Shown in pieces: positions 24,401 to 35,739 of a DNA stretch of 64,000 bases; the stretch's first letter is position 1, and each line of letters opens with the position of its first letter. The DNA is taken from the NCBI GenBank assembly GCA_030142905.1, contig JASJOG010000101.1:528501-592500 (forward strand). Reading direction: 5' to 3'. The notes under the pieces were generated by a model. It had not been told where the DNA came from. It saw only the letters and a program-made list of their open reading frames with translations, and searched no databases. The position numbers were made by a program, and so were the translations under genes. The DNA is from Heliopora coerulea. Its lineage: Eukaryota > Cnidaria > Anthozoa > Scleralcyonacea > Helioporidae.

Positions 24401-26034
24401 TCAGATTGGACGCACAGCGTGCCGGCTTAAAAACGGCGCATTCAGCGAGAAGGTAAAGTAACGGGGAGTTATTTTAACAGTTTTTCCATAGTTTATGCGC
24501 GCATACTTCTACACGGCTCCCCGGACGAGGATTGAGACGCAGGCAGCACTGTTGCATTGCGATAAAGCTCTATTCTTCCAAAGAGTTGGGATAGTGTCAT
24601 TGTTTGGTCACGTACGAGGTTTGAGAGATCGACGATTCACGCGCTCGACTCATCCTGATCGGCCACCAAAACTTGTCCATTACAGGCTCTTATTTCTCTA
24701 CCCTATTTTTTAGTTGCAGAGTTGATACTGCAATGTTTGCTGGAAGAAGATTGCGCTGATTCGTTTTGTGCTTCTCTCATTACGTGGAATGGAGGCTTTC
24801 CTACAATATATGCGGAGGTACCAATGCAGTGAACTATGTCTTATATTAGAATAAGTTGGGAATCAAATGAGGCCAAAGACTACTATATAATATATTTACT
24901 AAAATATCTGGTTCAGCTTTCGTCGTGCCACGACATTCGCTAGTGAAGGACAACTTTATTCGTTTACGTCTTATATCGCCCGCACATTGGACGCGAGCGA
25001 ATAAAAAGAGAGAAACATCAAATGCTGGGCTCCAAGATGAGATAAAGAACGTCAGATTGTGTTTCATGAATTTGCACAGCCCGCAATAGGTATGTGACCC
25101 CAAATTACGAAATACTGAAGAGGATATTGAATTGCGAAAATACGAAACAAAAATCCCACGCCCGGGACAGTGTAGGTTCTAATTAGCTGTATCACGACAC
25201 GATATTAGACATTATTCAGTCGTATGACCTTTTTAGTCATTTAAATCGTCAGCGAAGTGTACTTTACAAAATGTTATACCACTTGTTTGTACAACTGGCG
25301 ATTTCTTAATTTAGTATTCGATTTAATATTGCACAATTCTGAGTTTTCACGGATTTGGGATTGGTAATTATGTGCAGCCCAGTAAAGCCGTTTCACAAGA
25401 AACATTAGACATGAACGGGTTATTATTTTTGTTCAGCGATTTGAGTTGCGGCGTGCTTTTTTGATGGCAAACAACTAGACGGAGGACCGTCCACACGAGA
25501 GCTCGCAGCTTGGTTATTTTTCTGTCGTTGAAATGGGCCTCGTTTGATATTTCACAGTGTAACGGCCACGTGGGAAGTGTTTACGTCATACCACTCAAGT
25601 ATAGCGACCGAGGTAAAGTGTTTTAATCCGATATACAAACAACGAGTGGTGTGTTGAAAAAAAAACCCTAGACAAAACCGAGTTGTTTTAACCTACTTTG
25701 AGGTGTTTAGAGTGATGATGAAATATTCCATCGAGAGTCTGATGCTGCCTTTTAAAGAGATTTGTATTTTAGGAGAAAATCAGGCTGGTAGTTGTCGAAA
25801 TGTTAAGCCATGGCCCCACGTGCGACTTTTGCTTTCACAGGTGATGCGCCTTTTTGAAAAATTGCCTTATCGTCAGATAAGGAAGAACATCGCACATGTG
25901 GCCACATTTGCACACGCAGGTGAAGCGACAGCAGACAAAATCGCCAAAAAAATTGCAAGAAACTTAAAGCTACGCCTCCATGTGGAACTTTCCCCTCTTT
26001 TTTTTTCCAAAGAAACTTCACTTATAAATTATCC

Positions 26035-26218
26035 TATTGTCACATGTGAGAAGGCTGTTGTCCAGTTTGACTCTACCAAACATCGCAGGTTACCGCGGTT
26101 TTTTCCTCTAGTAACACTGGACCTATGAGGGGTGGCCCTTACTGGACCTCTAGGGAGAACAGTTTAGTTAGCTGATAGGGTTATCCAGTATAAAGGTACT
26201 TTACCTCTATCCTAGGGA
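26035..26218 (-). repeat. Interspersed repeat, copy 1 (minus)
   Basis: On the minus strand this reads through 'gtaaagtacctttatactgg', 'ataaccctat', 'ccctagaggtccagtaaggg' and 'gtcaaactgg', in the same order as the plus-strand copy at 55244-55440. It is an unclassified dispersed repeat. Confidence 0.7.
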
Positions 26219-26673
26219 GGCGACCACTCTTTCCAGTCAGTACCCGACTTTCTTAATTTTACTCATCTAACGCCAGACGATTTTAATTGTCATGAGGAAA
26301 CACCTCGGACAGAAAGGGTTATTAAGGAAATCTGAAGAACGTCTTCACATAGTTCAGGCTCAAATCGCCAAAACTAAGTATGCGCAGTCAATTTTACAAG
26401 AAAAAAATAGTAAAATAGACGCATCATAGGGTTGGTTTACTTGCATGGATTTTTCAGTTACTTATGTGGATCTAGTGAACAAACGAACCAAAGAACCAGG
26501 ATTAAGTAACACGTTATCCTGATCACAATATAAGTTACTCTGATACGAAATTGAGACTCATCAAAACGCTCATTTAACCCATTTTCTGGTAAAATTACCG
26601 AGTAAATCTTGGGCACTGTCTATTTCCAAATTAAATTGTAAGATAGTGAGATCGCGCCTTGTTTAGTTTTTTG

Positions 26674-26690
26674 TTTATTTATTTATTTAT
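26674..26690 (-). terminator. Candidate MCAT polyadenylation signals
   Basis: On the minus strand this run contains overlapping AATAAA hexamers ('ataaataaataaac'), about 260 nt beyond the MCAT stop codon. Sequence only. Confidence 0.4.
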
Positions 26691-26943
26691 GTTTTGTTTT
26701 TCAATCAGTCAGGAATCTTGGTGCGAAAGTGAGACCTTTTATCAGGGTTCGTATTGTACTTGTCGCATCAAGTAGATTGGAAGTCCCAGACAGTCATTTC
26801 ACCTCATCATAAAGATCTTACAGTGTTCGCTCTTTCATTCTTTAACATTGTCACAGTTGAACGTTTATCATAGTCCAGTCTGTTCACAAACGAAACTCAT
26901 GTTCACCCCTCAATTGTACCGCATTGTTTTCGCGTTCTGTCGA

Positions 26944-29900
26944 TCACGTTTCAATGTTCTTGCAGTTTTTTAAAAGCCGTCGCTCAGTTTTTGCCAAGAT
27001 GGCCTTGAGGTATCTTCCTGGTCCCAATTCATAGATTCTCTGTTCAGAGCCTGCTGCACAAATATCTTTCATTATGTCGTTCCACTTCACAGCTTCCACT
27101 ACTTGTCTTGGTAACAATCTGACGCAAAGATTTCGTGACAGTCGGTGAGACTTGCAGGTTAAGAATTGAAAGAATGAAAAGATGAAGAGCGAAAGATGTT
27201 GACGAAAGAAAGAAGGAAGAAAAACAAAGAAGGAAGGAAAACAAAGAAGGAAGGAAGGAAGGGAGGAAGGAAAGAAAAAAAGAAAAAAAAGGAAGGGAGA
27301 AAGAAAGAAAGAAATAAGGAAGGAAAGAAGGAAAGAAGGAAAGAAGGAAGGAAAGAAAGAAAGATCTACGAAACAAACAAACCAACTAGGAATGAAAGAA
27401 GCAAAGAGAGGAAAAAGATAAGGCCAGAAGAGTGAGAAGGAAGGAAGAACGAATGAATGGAAATGAGGACATATGGATGAAAGACTATGATGGTGAAAGG
27501 GAGGGTTTGTTTCGCATGGTTCAAAAAATGAACCGCAATTTAGTTATTGCATTACCTTTTTATGTCTTCACTTGACTCATAAGGTTTTCCTGTAACATTG
27601 GAATAAACTTTAAGCTGTGGAGTTTGAACATTAGTGTGAGCTAAAGCTTCAGTAACAGCAGTCTGGGCTGATTTCATCAGTGGTGTGTGAAATGCTCCAC
27701 TTACAGCAAGTTCAGAAGCCTTGTTTGCACCATGCTAAATAATAAGGAACGTATGTGTAAAAAGAATGAATGGGAAGTACACAGCGCATGAATGAAGGAC
27801 AGAGCCAAGAGCTAAAGGTGGATACAAGGCAGTAAGGGAATGAGGAAGTAAAAAAAGAAGGAAAGAAGGGAAAGGAAGGGGAAGAAAAGAAAGGGAAAGA
27901 AAAGAAAAGGAAGGAAAGGAAAGAAAAGGAAAGAGGAGAGAAGGAAGGAAGGAATGAATGAATGAACAAAAGAAGGAAAGAAGGAAGGAAGGAAGTAAGG
28001 GAGGGAGGGAGGGAGGGAGGGAAGGAAGGAAGGAAGGGAGGGAGGGAGGGAGGGAGGGAAGGAAAGGGAGGGGAGGGAATGAAAGGAAAGGAAAGGAAAG
28101 GAAAGGGAAATGAAGGAAAGCAAATTAATGGAAATGAGGGGAAAGGAGGGGAGAGAATGGGAGAGGAGGAACAGAGACTGACAGACACTCTTACAGATAA
28201 TCTCACTGATAGAAATACAAGCCAACAAAGACAGATAGACAGACAGAGAAATGCCAGAGGTGTGCTGGTGGATGGTAGGACTGCCAGCATGGACAGATGG
28301 ATCAATAAATAGACTGACAGACACACAGATAGATAAACATACCAACAGACTTTCCAATTGATAAGTACTCACCTCATGTCCAAACTTCAACACATAATCA
28401 ATTGCTTTGCGATGGCCAGATAAGACAAATCCCTTGGGATATAAGTAGTTAGCTATAATAAGGGTTGTCATTTGAATCCCTTTTTCTTTTGCCTGACAGT
28501 ATTCTTCAGCTGACTTCACCAGCTTTTGGATTCCTTCTTCATCCAATCCTGTGACTGTGACCATTCCACTAACTACTTCATCTGATGCTTTCTGCATTGT
28601 TTTGGCTCGGATGTCAACTAGCCTAAGGGCTGGCAAAGATATAGAAGGTTCAAATCAAGATGGTAGATTATTGTTTTTTCAATAGTTATGTCTTACCGTC
28701 TTTAAAAGTTAATGATTTACTCAATACCAATGCTGCATACTCTCCAACACTAAAGCCAGCTGTGACTGTGTCCTTTGATTCATGTAAGCTGGTAAGAATA
28801 ATTCAAAAGTTTAAAAGTATGCAAAATTGAAAACATGACTTTATTTAAATTGTTCATAATGTCCCTTCAGATTACCACTAGCACACAGAAGTTTTAATTT
28901 TTAGCTTTTGGAAGAGTTGATTGAATTTTGGTCAGTGCATTGGAGGGTTGTTAGATGGGTGGGTTTGCAGGTGGTTGGATGATGCATGGTTGTGTGCATT
29001 CATGGGTTGGTTGAAAGTTATAGGTGTTGGATGAGTTGGTGGTTGGATGGTCGGGTGGGTTAAAATTTTATTAGATGGATAGGTGATTGGATGGAGTACG
29101 AATTTGGTTTGATGGGTGAGAGCATGAATGGGCAGACAGATGGATTGATGAATAAATGGGTGGATGGATGAAAGGTTGGTTGTGTGGAATGTTGGATGGG
29201 TGGGTGGGTAGGTGGTTGGAAAGATAGATGGTTAGATTGATGGACTAAGCCAATGAAATGAACTAATGTATGGATAAAATAAATAAACAAATAACTGACT
29301 GACTGGTAAATGAATGAATGAATGAATGAACAAATGAATGAATGAATGAATGAATGTACAGAGAAAACTATAAATTTCAGGGATGGATCCACAAATTTCT
29401 AAAAGGGGGGTACCAATAAAAGTTTTGCTTTTGTTTTGATACTGGCCTGACAGTACCAAACGCCACATTATTGGAGGGAGTCTGGGGATGTGTAATTTTG
29501 TGGTTATATTTTACTTGGTTTACTTTAAACAGTCTATATATTGTTTAGTTATTAAAAGCCATGTGATATCAACAAAAGAAAAATCAGGCTTAAAAGGGGT
29601 GTGTGTGCTGCACTGGAGATGCCTTTATGTAGATCTGCCACTGAATTTAACAGTTTTCTTTTCATAACCGTTTTTCAGTTTTGAGTGAATCTGCCTGGAC
29701 AGGATTGGAACGTTCAAAATCTGTCCCATTTAAGACAACTAGAGCTTGAATCACAGTTACCTTCCATTTTCTATCACCTTATACCACTCCAAAGCAGCCA
29801 AACTAGCAACGAAAACAGCTGGTTGACAATATATTGTCTTGTCAAGTTCACTTTTCGGTCCACTAAGACATTTTCTCAAGAGGTCATACCCTAAGACATC

Positions 29901-30101
29901 ACTCGCAGTCTCAAACAGTTTTTTCACTTTCTCATGACTGGCCAGCATTTTGGCCATACCAACATACTGGCTTCCTTGACCTGGAAACAAAAAGACATGT
30001 CTCTGCTGTGGTGTAAAGGTACAGGAACTCTTTTTGAGGCAGCTAAAAGATATACGTGTAAGGCAAGAAAGTATCCTAGTTGCTTGATGGAGTGTCAGCA
30101 T
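26944..30101 (-). CDS. MCAT: Mitochondrial malonyl-CoA:ACP transacylase
   Basis: Five exons on the minus strand: 30101-29761, 28788-28697, 28629-28373, 27734-27556, 27118-26944; all GT-AG with closing phases, 347 residues. The enzyme moves malonyl groups from CoA to acyl carrier protein in mitochondrial type II fatty-acid synthesis. FabD-family marks: GQGSQ at 41-45, nucleophile Ser127 in GFSVGE, the conserved Arg in VDIRAKTMQ (exon 3), catalytic His246 in GAFHTPLM, and GPGRYLKAIL near the end. The N-terminal ~35 residues are Ser/Leu/Arg/Lys-rich with no acidic residue, as in mitochondrial presequences. The start is the first ATG in frame (an upstream GTG extends the frame by 5 codons). The exon 5 acceptor was chosen at 'ctttgcgtcag' because only it keeps the frame into LLPRQVVEAVKW. 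Size fits the family (human protein 390 residues). It is divergent with ANKRD27. Confidence 0.95.
27190..27440 (-). repeat. GGAA/AGAA purine array in MCAT intron 4
   Basis: On the plus strand this is a degenerate array of gaag, ggaa and agaaa words. In the MCAT transcript orientation it is polypyrimidine. It fills most of the intron between exons 4 and 5 and ends about 70 bp before the exon 5 acceptor. Confidence 0.85.
27840..28180 (-). repeat. GGAA/GGGA purine array in MCAT intron 3
   Basis: A second, separate purine-rich array (ggaa, gggagg and aaagg words) is in the intron between exons 3 and 4. It is again polypyrimidine in the sense of the MCAT transcript. The ~200-codon Pro/Ser/Phe-rich frames through it are artefacts of the array. 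Confidence 0.85.
28925..29360. repeat. GGTTGGATG minisatellite and (AATG)n in MCAT intron 1
   Basis: Bases ~28940-29240 are a degenerate array of ggttggatg/gatgggtgg words. Bases 29309-29356 are a cleaner (AATG)n tract. Both are in MCAT intron 1 (28789-29760). Confidence 0.8.
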
Positions 30102-30377
30102 TTTCTGATACTCCACAACTTAATGTGTCCGTGGAGGGGTTGGTTTGATGTGTCAACAAACGACAGTGGGCTGCGAGAACCAAGGCATGATACGACTAAA
30201 ACAAAGCAAAGCGAGTCTCGCCTACGGAATATAGTTATTCAACAGAATTACGATAGCATATGAAAATATCTACCCGGGAATTTGTCAAACATTTTCTCCC
30301 ACCAATACCCCTCCCCTACAAAAATAAATGCTATCTTGACCCCCTCGTGACTTCCACTTCCTGTGTTTTTAAACGCT
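30102..30377. promoter_or_regulatory. Candidate bidirectional promoter, MCAT/ANKRD27
   Basis: Only 276 bp separate the MCAT start codon (minus, 30101) from the ANKRD27 start codon (plus, 30378), so both leaders and core promoters must fit here unless there are upstream non-coding exons. I see no TATA box. The gap is not visibly repetitive. Confidence 0.5.
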
Positions 30378-33300
30378 ATGGCGGCTGGATATGACGAAAA
30401 CGTCCTCGAGAATCCATTTTTCAAGGCCTTGCAGGGAAAATACAAACGAATTTACGACGAGGCATCTGCTAAGCGCTTAACTGTACGTAGACTTTGTGGT
30501 CGAAGTTAACTGGCTGAATCATTCTCAATTGTTCACAGTTAAATACGGAGAAAAGGTCATCCTCATAGTAACATGAAGGGAAAGTTTTCGTGATTATCCA
30601 TTGAACATATATTTTTCCTTTTTCAAAAAACTGTGTCAAGCTAATTCAGCACCCTTTCCAGTCCAAAATATTTTCCCTTGACAAGTAAAATCGTTTGGCA
30701 TTAGCCAAAGTAAAATAATAAAAGTTGAATATATACAGAAAACTGTTAATTTGAAGCCTGTTACGTTAAAGGGACTCAAACGAAATCTCCAGTCGCATTA
30801 CACAAAAGCAGTGGGTAAGCTTCATGACCCAGATGGCCCGAGAACATGAAGATCGATTTGTTTAAGATGTAACGCAGTCTGGTGTTTAACTGGAACTCTG
30901 CTGCTGTAATTGACTTTCAGTTGATCACCGTTATGGTTTTTGCAGTTTCTATTCCTTTATCTATGAGATTGTTGAACTAATCTGATATAGCAGTAATTGG
31001 CACAAGCTGTTGCAGTTATCCTGAAACCATTTTTGCTTTTTACTTGTTATAATTGGCATTATTATTGCTGTCATTGTGTTTTGATTTGTTCATTTTGGAA
31101 GAGCATAATCAAAAGAATAATATCTGTGAGGAGAATAATTGTACAGTTTTCACGGAGTTGCACTTCGTCTTTTTGGTATTTAGATTTGTATTCCTCGTTA
31201 TGGCTCACTGGGTCGACCTGTACCCACATTAAATGACATTGAGAATCATATTCTGTGTTCTTTGCCAGAAACCGAAAAGTCCTTTCAAACACTCAACAAA
31301 AGGGTATGTGATTTCTATCTCCATTTTTTGTACAGCCTATTAATTTTAATTTGCCTGTTTGAATGAAGTCAAGATTCCTTGATGGTATAAACTGTGAATC
31401 TAGTGGCTCAGTGTAAGAGGGGGTTATGGATGCTTAAAATTGACAAGTACTCTAATTTTTTTTTTATTTCCGACAAGCAGTATTATATGTGTAGAAATAT
31501 CCAAGCTTTTGAAATTGCTTAGTCAAACTTTATTTGTGGATGCAGTGGAGCCTCGGTATAGTGTGCAACTTGGCATAATGCAGTAAATCTTTGGACCCCA
31601 AATTTCTCAATCACTAAACTGATTTACAAACCTTGTTCCCTTGGTAGAACTATTGAGCACAAGCAGATCATTAGTAGCAATTAGCAAGTAGTGTATTTGT
31701 GTTTTATACTTTCCTGTGACCTGCACCATTTCCCCATGCCAAATCCCTATTTTCAATACGTTTTAATATAACACGCTTCAGCTATAATGCAGTCATTTAT
31801 GATGGACCCCATATATCGTGTTATAGTGAGGCTCCACTGTATTCTGATGATTTGCAGCATGAGCTGTATACAGAACTTTCCATTGTATCACGAATTCTTA
31901 TCTAATGTGGTCATTAAAGATTAGGTGATGTAATCTGCAGTAGATTTGATCCTAAAGGAACCTGGAAGAACACAAAGGAATCAAAAGTTTTTTTTGGAAA
32001 GGAACAAATGACAAAATTTTGCACAGATTTTTCCTTTATGCATAGTATTTGTTTTTGTTCAGTTGATATTTATTAATAATGAATTGTTACCTTTACGATG
32101 TAGGAGGTGATTGTGGATGGACATTTACTTAGAACATCATCTGGTTTCCATGATGTTCGGCAGGTATTTGGATTATATTTTACTATCTCTTGAATATTTT
32201 TGTCCTAATTTCATCATGGTTGGGCTGTCAAATTATTTTCATGTGAATACCAAGTGTTTAAGGTAGATTATACTGTCATTATGATCTAAATTCAAACAAA
32301 GTCAGTTAAAACATGAACTAAATTTTACACCAACCCAACTGATTAGCCTGTTAAGAAGCAAGGGCCCCACTCTGCAGAACAGAGTCATGTGGCATTTACC
32401 AGAATAAAATTGCAAAGTGTACCCTTGTCCAGTAATGGCTTAATTTGCAGTTTTGATAGAATATTAGTGGAAGAGTCCTAATGGAATGTTAGAGGAAGCT
32501 CTTACGAACCAGAGTTTTTGATGTAATATTTGTGTTATATTGTTCCTCGCCAACTAAAGTACCGATCATTTATTAAAAATATATATATATGCAGCCACAA
32601 ATAGTGCTGTATTCATGATATGGTGAAGTAAACCAGTTATTCAACAATTTATTTGCTTTTTAGGTTGAGATTTTATTTGAAGAAACCTTTTTCAATGAGA
32701 GTAAACAAAGTTTTAGTATTCTGTGCATTGAACGACCACTTGAAGGAGGAACTGGTGAATATCTGAATTTTTTTTTTTCCATTTAATTTTTGTCGGGCAG
32801 ATGCTGGTTGTTTTTCTTAAATATTGTAGTAGGCAGGTTTTTGAGCAAATTTGCCAAACTGATTAAGTTTGCAATTAAATTTTCAATTTTCAAAGCATAA
32901 TTCCTTATAGATTTGCTAAAAATTGACCTCAAGCCAACTGCAAAGTCCCTAGGAAAAAATGACCTTAAATGGCCCAAACACCATCATGTGATTGCATTGA
33001 TCTCACTTTAATTTGGCCTCATTTTTTGGATGTATGAGTCACCATAGTCAACATTCTTTAAATGGACAAGTGAGCTGGTTGGGTTGTTCTAGTTTAAAGA
33101 TTAGTGAATGATACAGAATGTGCAAGGCTTGAGAAAAATTACTGGACCAAGTGGAAAGTAGTTTAGGTGTCAATGAAAAACTAATGATATGGCAGTTGGT
33201 GAAGTGTATCAAGTTAATCCTGTGATGATAGATAGCATTGCACTGAAAGGTGAACTGTTAACAGTGCTCATTTTTTACTTTTTGTCATTGCCGAGACACT

Positions 33301-35655
33301 ATGAGTAACCTATGGATTTAATACCAAACTTTAGAGGAATTGCTGAAGATATTTTAAGTTCTCTCAAACCTTTAAGTATATTTATTTCCTTACTGTAGGG
33401 TTGAGCACCAATACACTTGGACCTTTGGAAACTGTTCAAGATTGTATTGAATTTCTTTGGCCTCCTTATGGTAATCACCTCTGAATGACTCATCCTTGGC
33501 TCCATTTCTATTACAGTTGGAAAATTTATACCACTATCAAGAATTTGCCAAATTTTTTTGCTTTCTTATTTAGGTGGTCCTTACACTTCTAAACAAAATG
33601 TCGATCGTTTTTTGGAATCCTACCTGTCAACATGGAGTGTTGAATTTTCCCATTTAGGAACTCTTATGGTTAGTGTTTTGTTTGGCTTTCCCATGTTATT
33701 CTACCATCCCCCACTTTCTCATGTCTTTGTCATATTGTTAAGCCCCATTCTACTCCCTCCTTCATATCCTGGGTATTTATCCCATCCAGAAGCTTCTGAA
33801 TGCCTTTTAGAAAGACAGATATAGATTATACTGTACTTCAGTGATTGTTTTATTGCTGCTAAATCATAAATAAATGCTAAATTGATATATATATATAATT
33901 GGAACATTTAGTGTAAGCATGGCTGGATATTTTATTAGTCATGCTATTTTCTTTACAGGGTTCTAATTAATTATTGAAAAATGGTTTGTGATTTTTAAGG
34001 AATTTAAAGCTTTGTGATAAAGATTATACCACCATCCTAATAACAAAAATAGACTTTGTTGAATTTAAGCAAAGATCTAATGTTTCATTTAAGTTATTCC
34101 TCATACACAAAAAAATAAAGCAGAAATATCTCATTGTATACTTCCAAAATTTTTAGTTAGCAATAGAAGTTTTTGAAGTATTAGCCATAAAAGGATTTCC
34201 TTACAGGTTCCAATTTAGCAATGGTAAAGGAGGTAATGAGCAAAATTTTAAAAAAGTCGTGGACATTTCTGTATATTATGATATGTAAAGCTTTTTTTCC
34301 TGCACATCAAATTGAAATCAAATTCAAATTCAGCAGTCAATCACAACTGCTGCACTACACCAGCCATATCAGGAAGTTCTGATTGGTGATTTTACTCAAA
34401 TTTTCAAAAATTCCAATTGTGAAAGTGGTAATTTGATTCATGAATCATGAATCACAAGTTGTCATTTCAAATGTTGCTTTACTGTTGTAGTCTTCATTTC
34501 AGTTAATGCTGTTGTTATATTTCCAAACAGGGAAATGTCATATCTCTCCTGAACAGGTTATTTCCTGTCCTGATGAAGGAAACCCATTTGGTATTGTGAA
34601 TATATTTCTCTTCAAGCTTGGTGAATGTTCTAATCTTAAGTTCTAGAATGTCTGTGTTGTCGTGAAATGTATAAAAATGAAGTATTGAATTATTTGTGTT
34701 GTAGAGAAAGCCTGCTAAAAGTGGAAACTTTGTGGAGACAATAAAACTTGCACTTGAGGTATACTCCAAAGACTTGTCTTTTCAACTATGTTCTGTACAG
34801 TAATTCTTTTCTTATTGCAAAAGGCTCTTTAACCCATTAAGGACAAGGGCACACTCTATCATTTTACTCTGGCTAATGCCAGATGATTTTACTCATCAGG
34901 ACGATGAGCCCTTCCCCTTAAGAGTTGATTTACTTGATAAACCATCTCCTTACACAGTGGTATTGAATCTTTTTGTTTCAGACCTATGTGTTACATACAT
35001 TGAACAAAAGGCTATTTTCTGCAATTTGTTCACTATCTTCAAAAAAGGTAATGGTCATGTTATTTCATAAAGTTTTAGACAATTAGAACAATTTGCTCCT
35101 ATCTGTGTTGTCATTGCTGTACATTAATGGCAGTGCATTACTTACGAACTCCAGTGAACAATCAAAAGTTATTTGTGGCTGGAATATTTAGTGCTTTAAA
35201 CCTCACCTTGTGTAACATTTATGACTCAAATAGTACCAAATTTTGTTATCTGCTGAATTTTTTTTTTAATATCTTCAGAATTTGATTTTTTTCACAGGAT
35301 GCTGCATTTAACAAAGTTGTTCGTAATCTCTCAGATATACAGCTAAAAGATCTGGGCATTAAGCCAACTTTAAGGTGCACAGTTATTCCTTAATTTGAAC
35401 TTTCCTTGCAGTGCATTTGATTTGGTCATCATCTTTTTGCCTGAAAGTCTACCTGCCAGTTTGTCCATCATGTCTATCATGCTTGTCTTTATGTCAGTGA
35501 TGCATCCATCTGTTATGTCTGTCATGTTTGTCTCTCTGTCACTTTTCTTGCCTATCTGTCTGAATGTTTGCTGACCTGTCTACATGCCTCCCTGTCTGTC
35601 TGTCTCACTTTTTGCCTATCTGTTTGTCTGCCAGCATGTCTGTCTGTTTGCTTGT

Positions 35656-35739
<84 letters not shown>

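Larger units (their letters stand above)
17917..26943. other. Gene-poor interval between TRIM71 and MCAT
   Basis: About 9 kb in which I can support no gene. It includes the presumed TRIM71 3' UTR, a T-run at 21615-21640, a repeat copy at 26035-26218 and a short dispersed motif at 26255-26298. All open frames are under about 145 codons and have no recognisable domain. Some may be relics of mobile elements. Confidence 0.5.

Noticed and set aside
25703..26128. A 141-codon plus-strand frame in the TRIM71-MCAT interval.
   Set aside because: No domain, no splice partners, and its 3' end overlaps a dispersed repeat.
27712..28636. A 274-codon minus-strand frame that begins with real MCAT sequence.
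   Set aside because: Only 28373-28629 is MCAT exon 3; a GTGAGT donor ends it and the remainder is intronic purine array.
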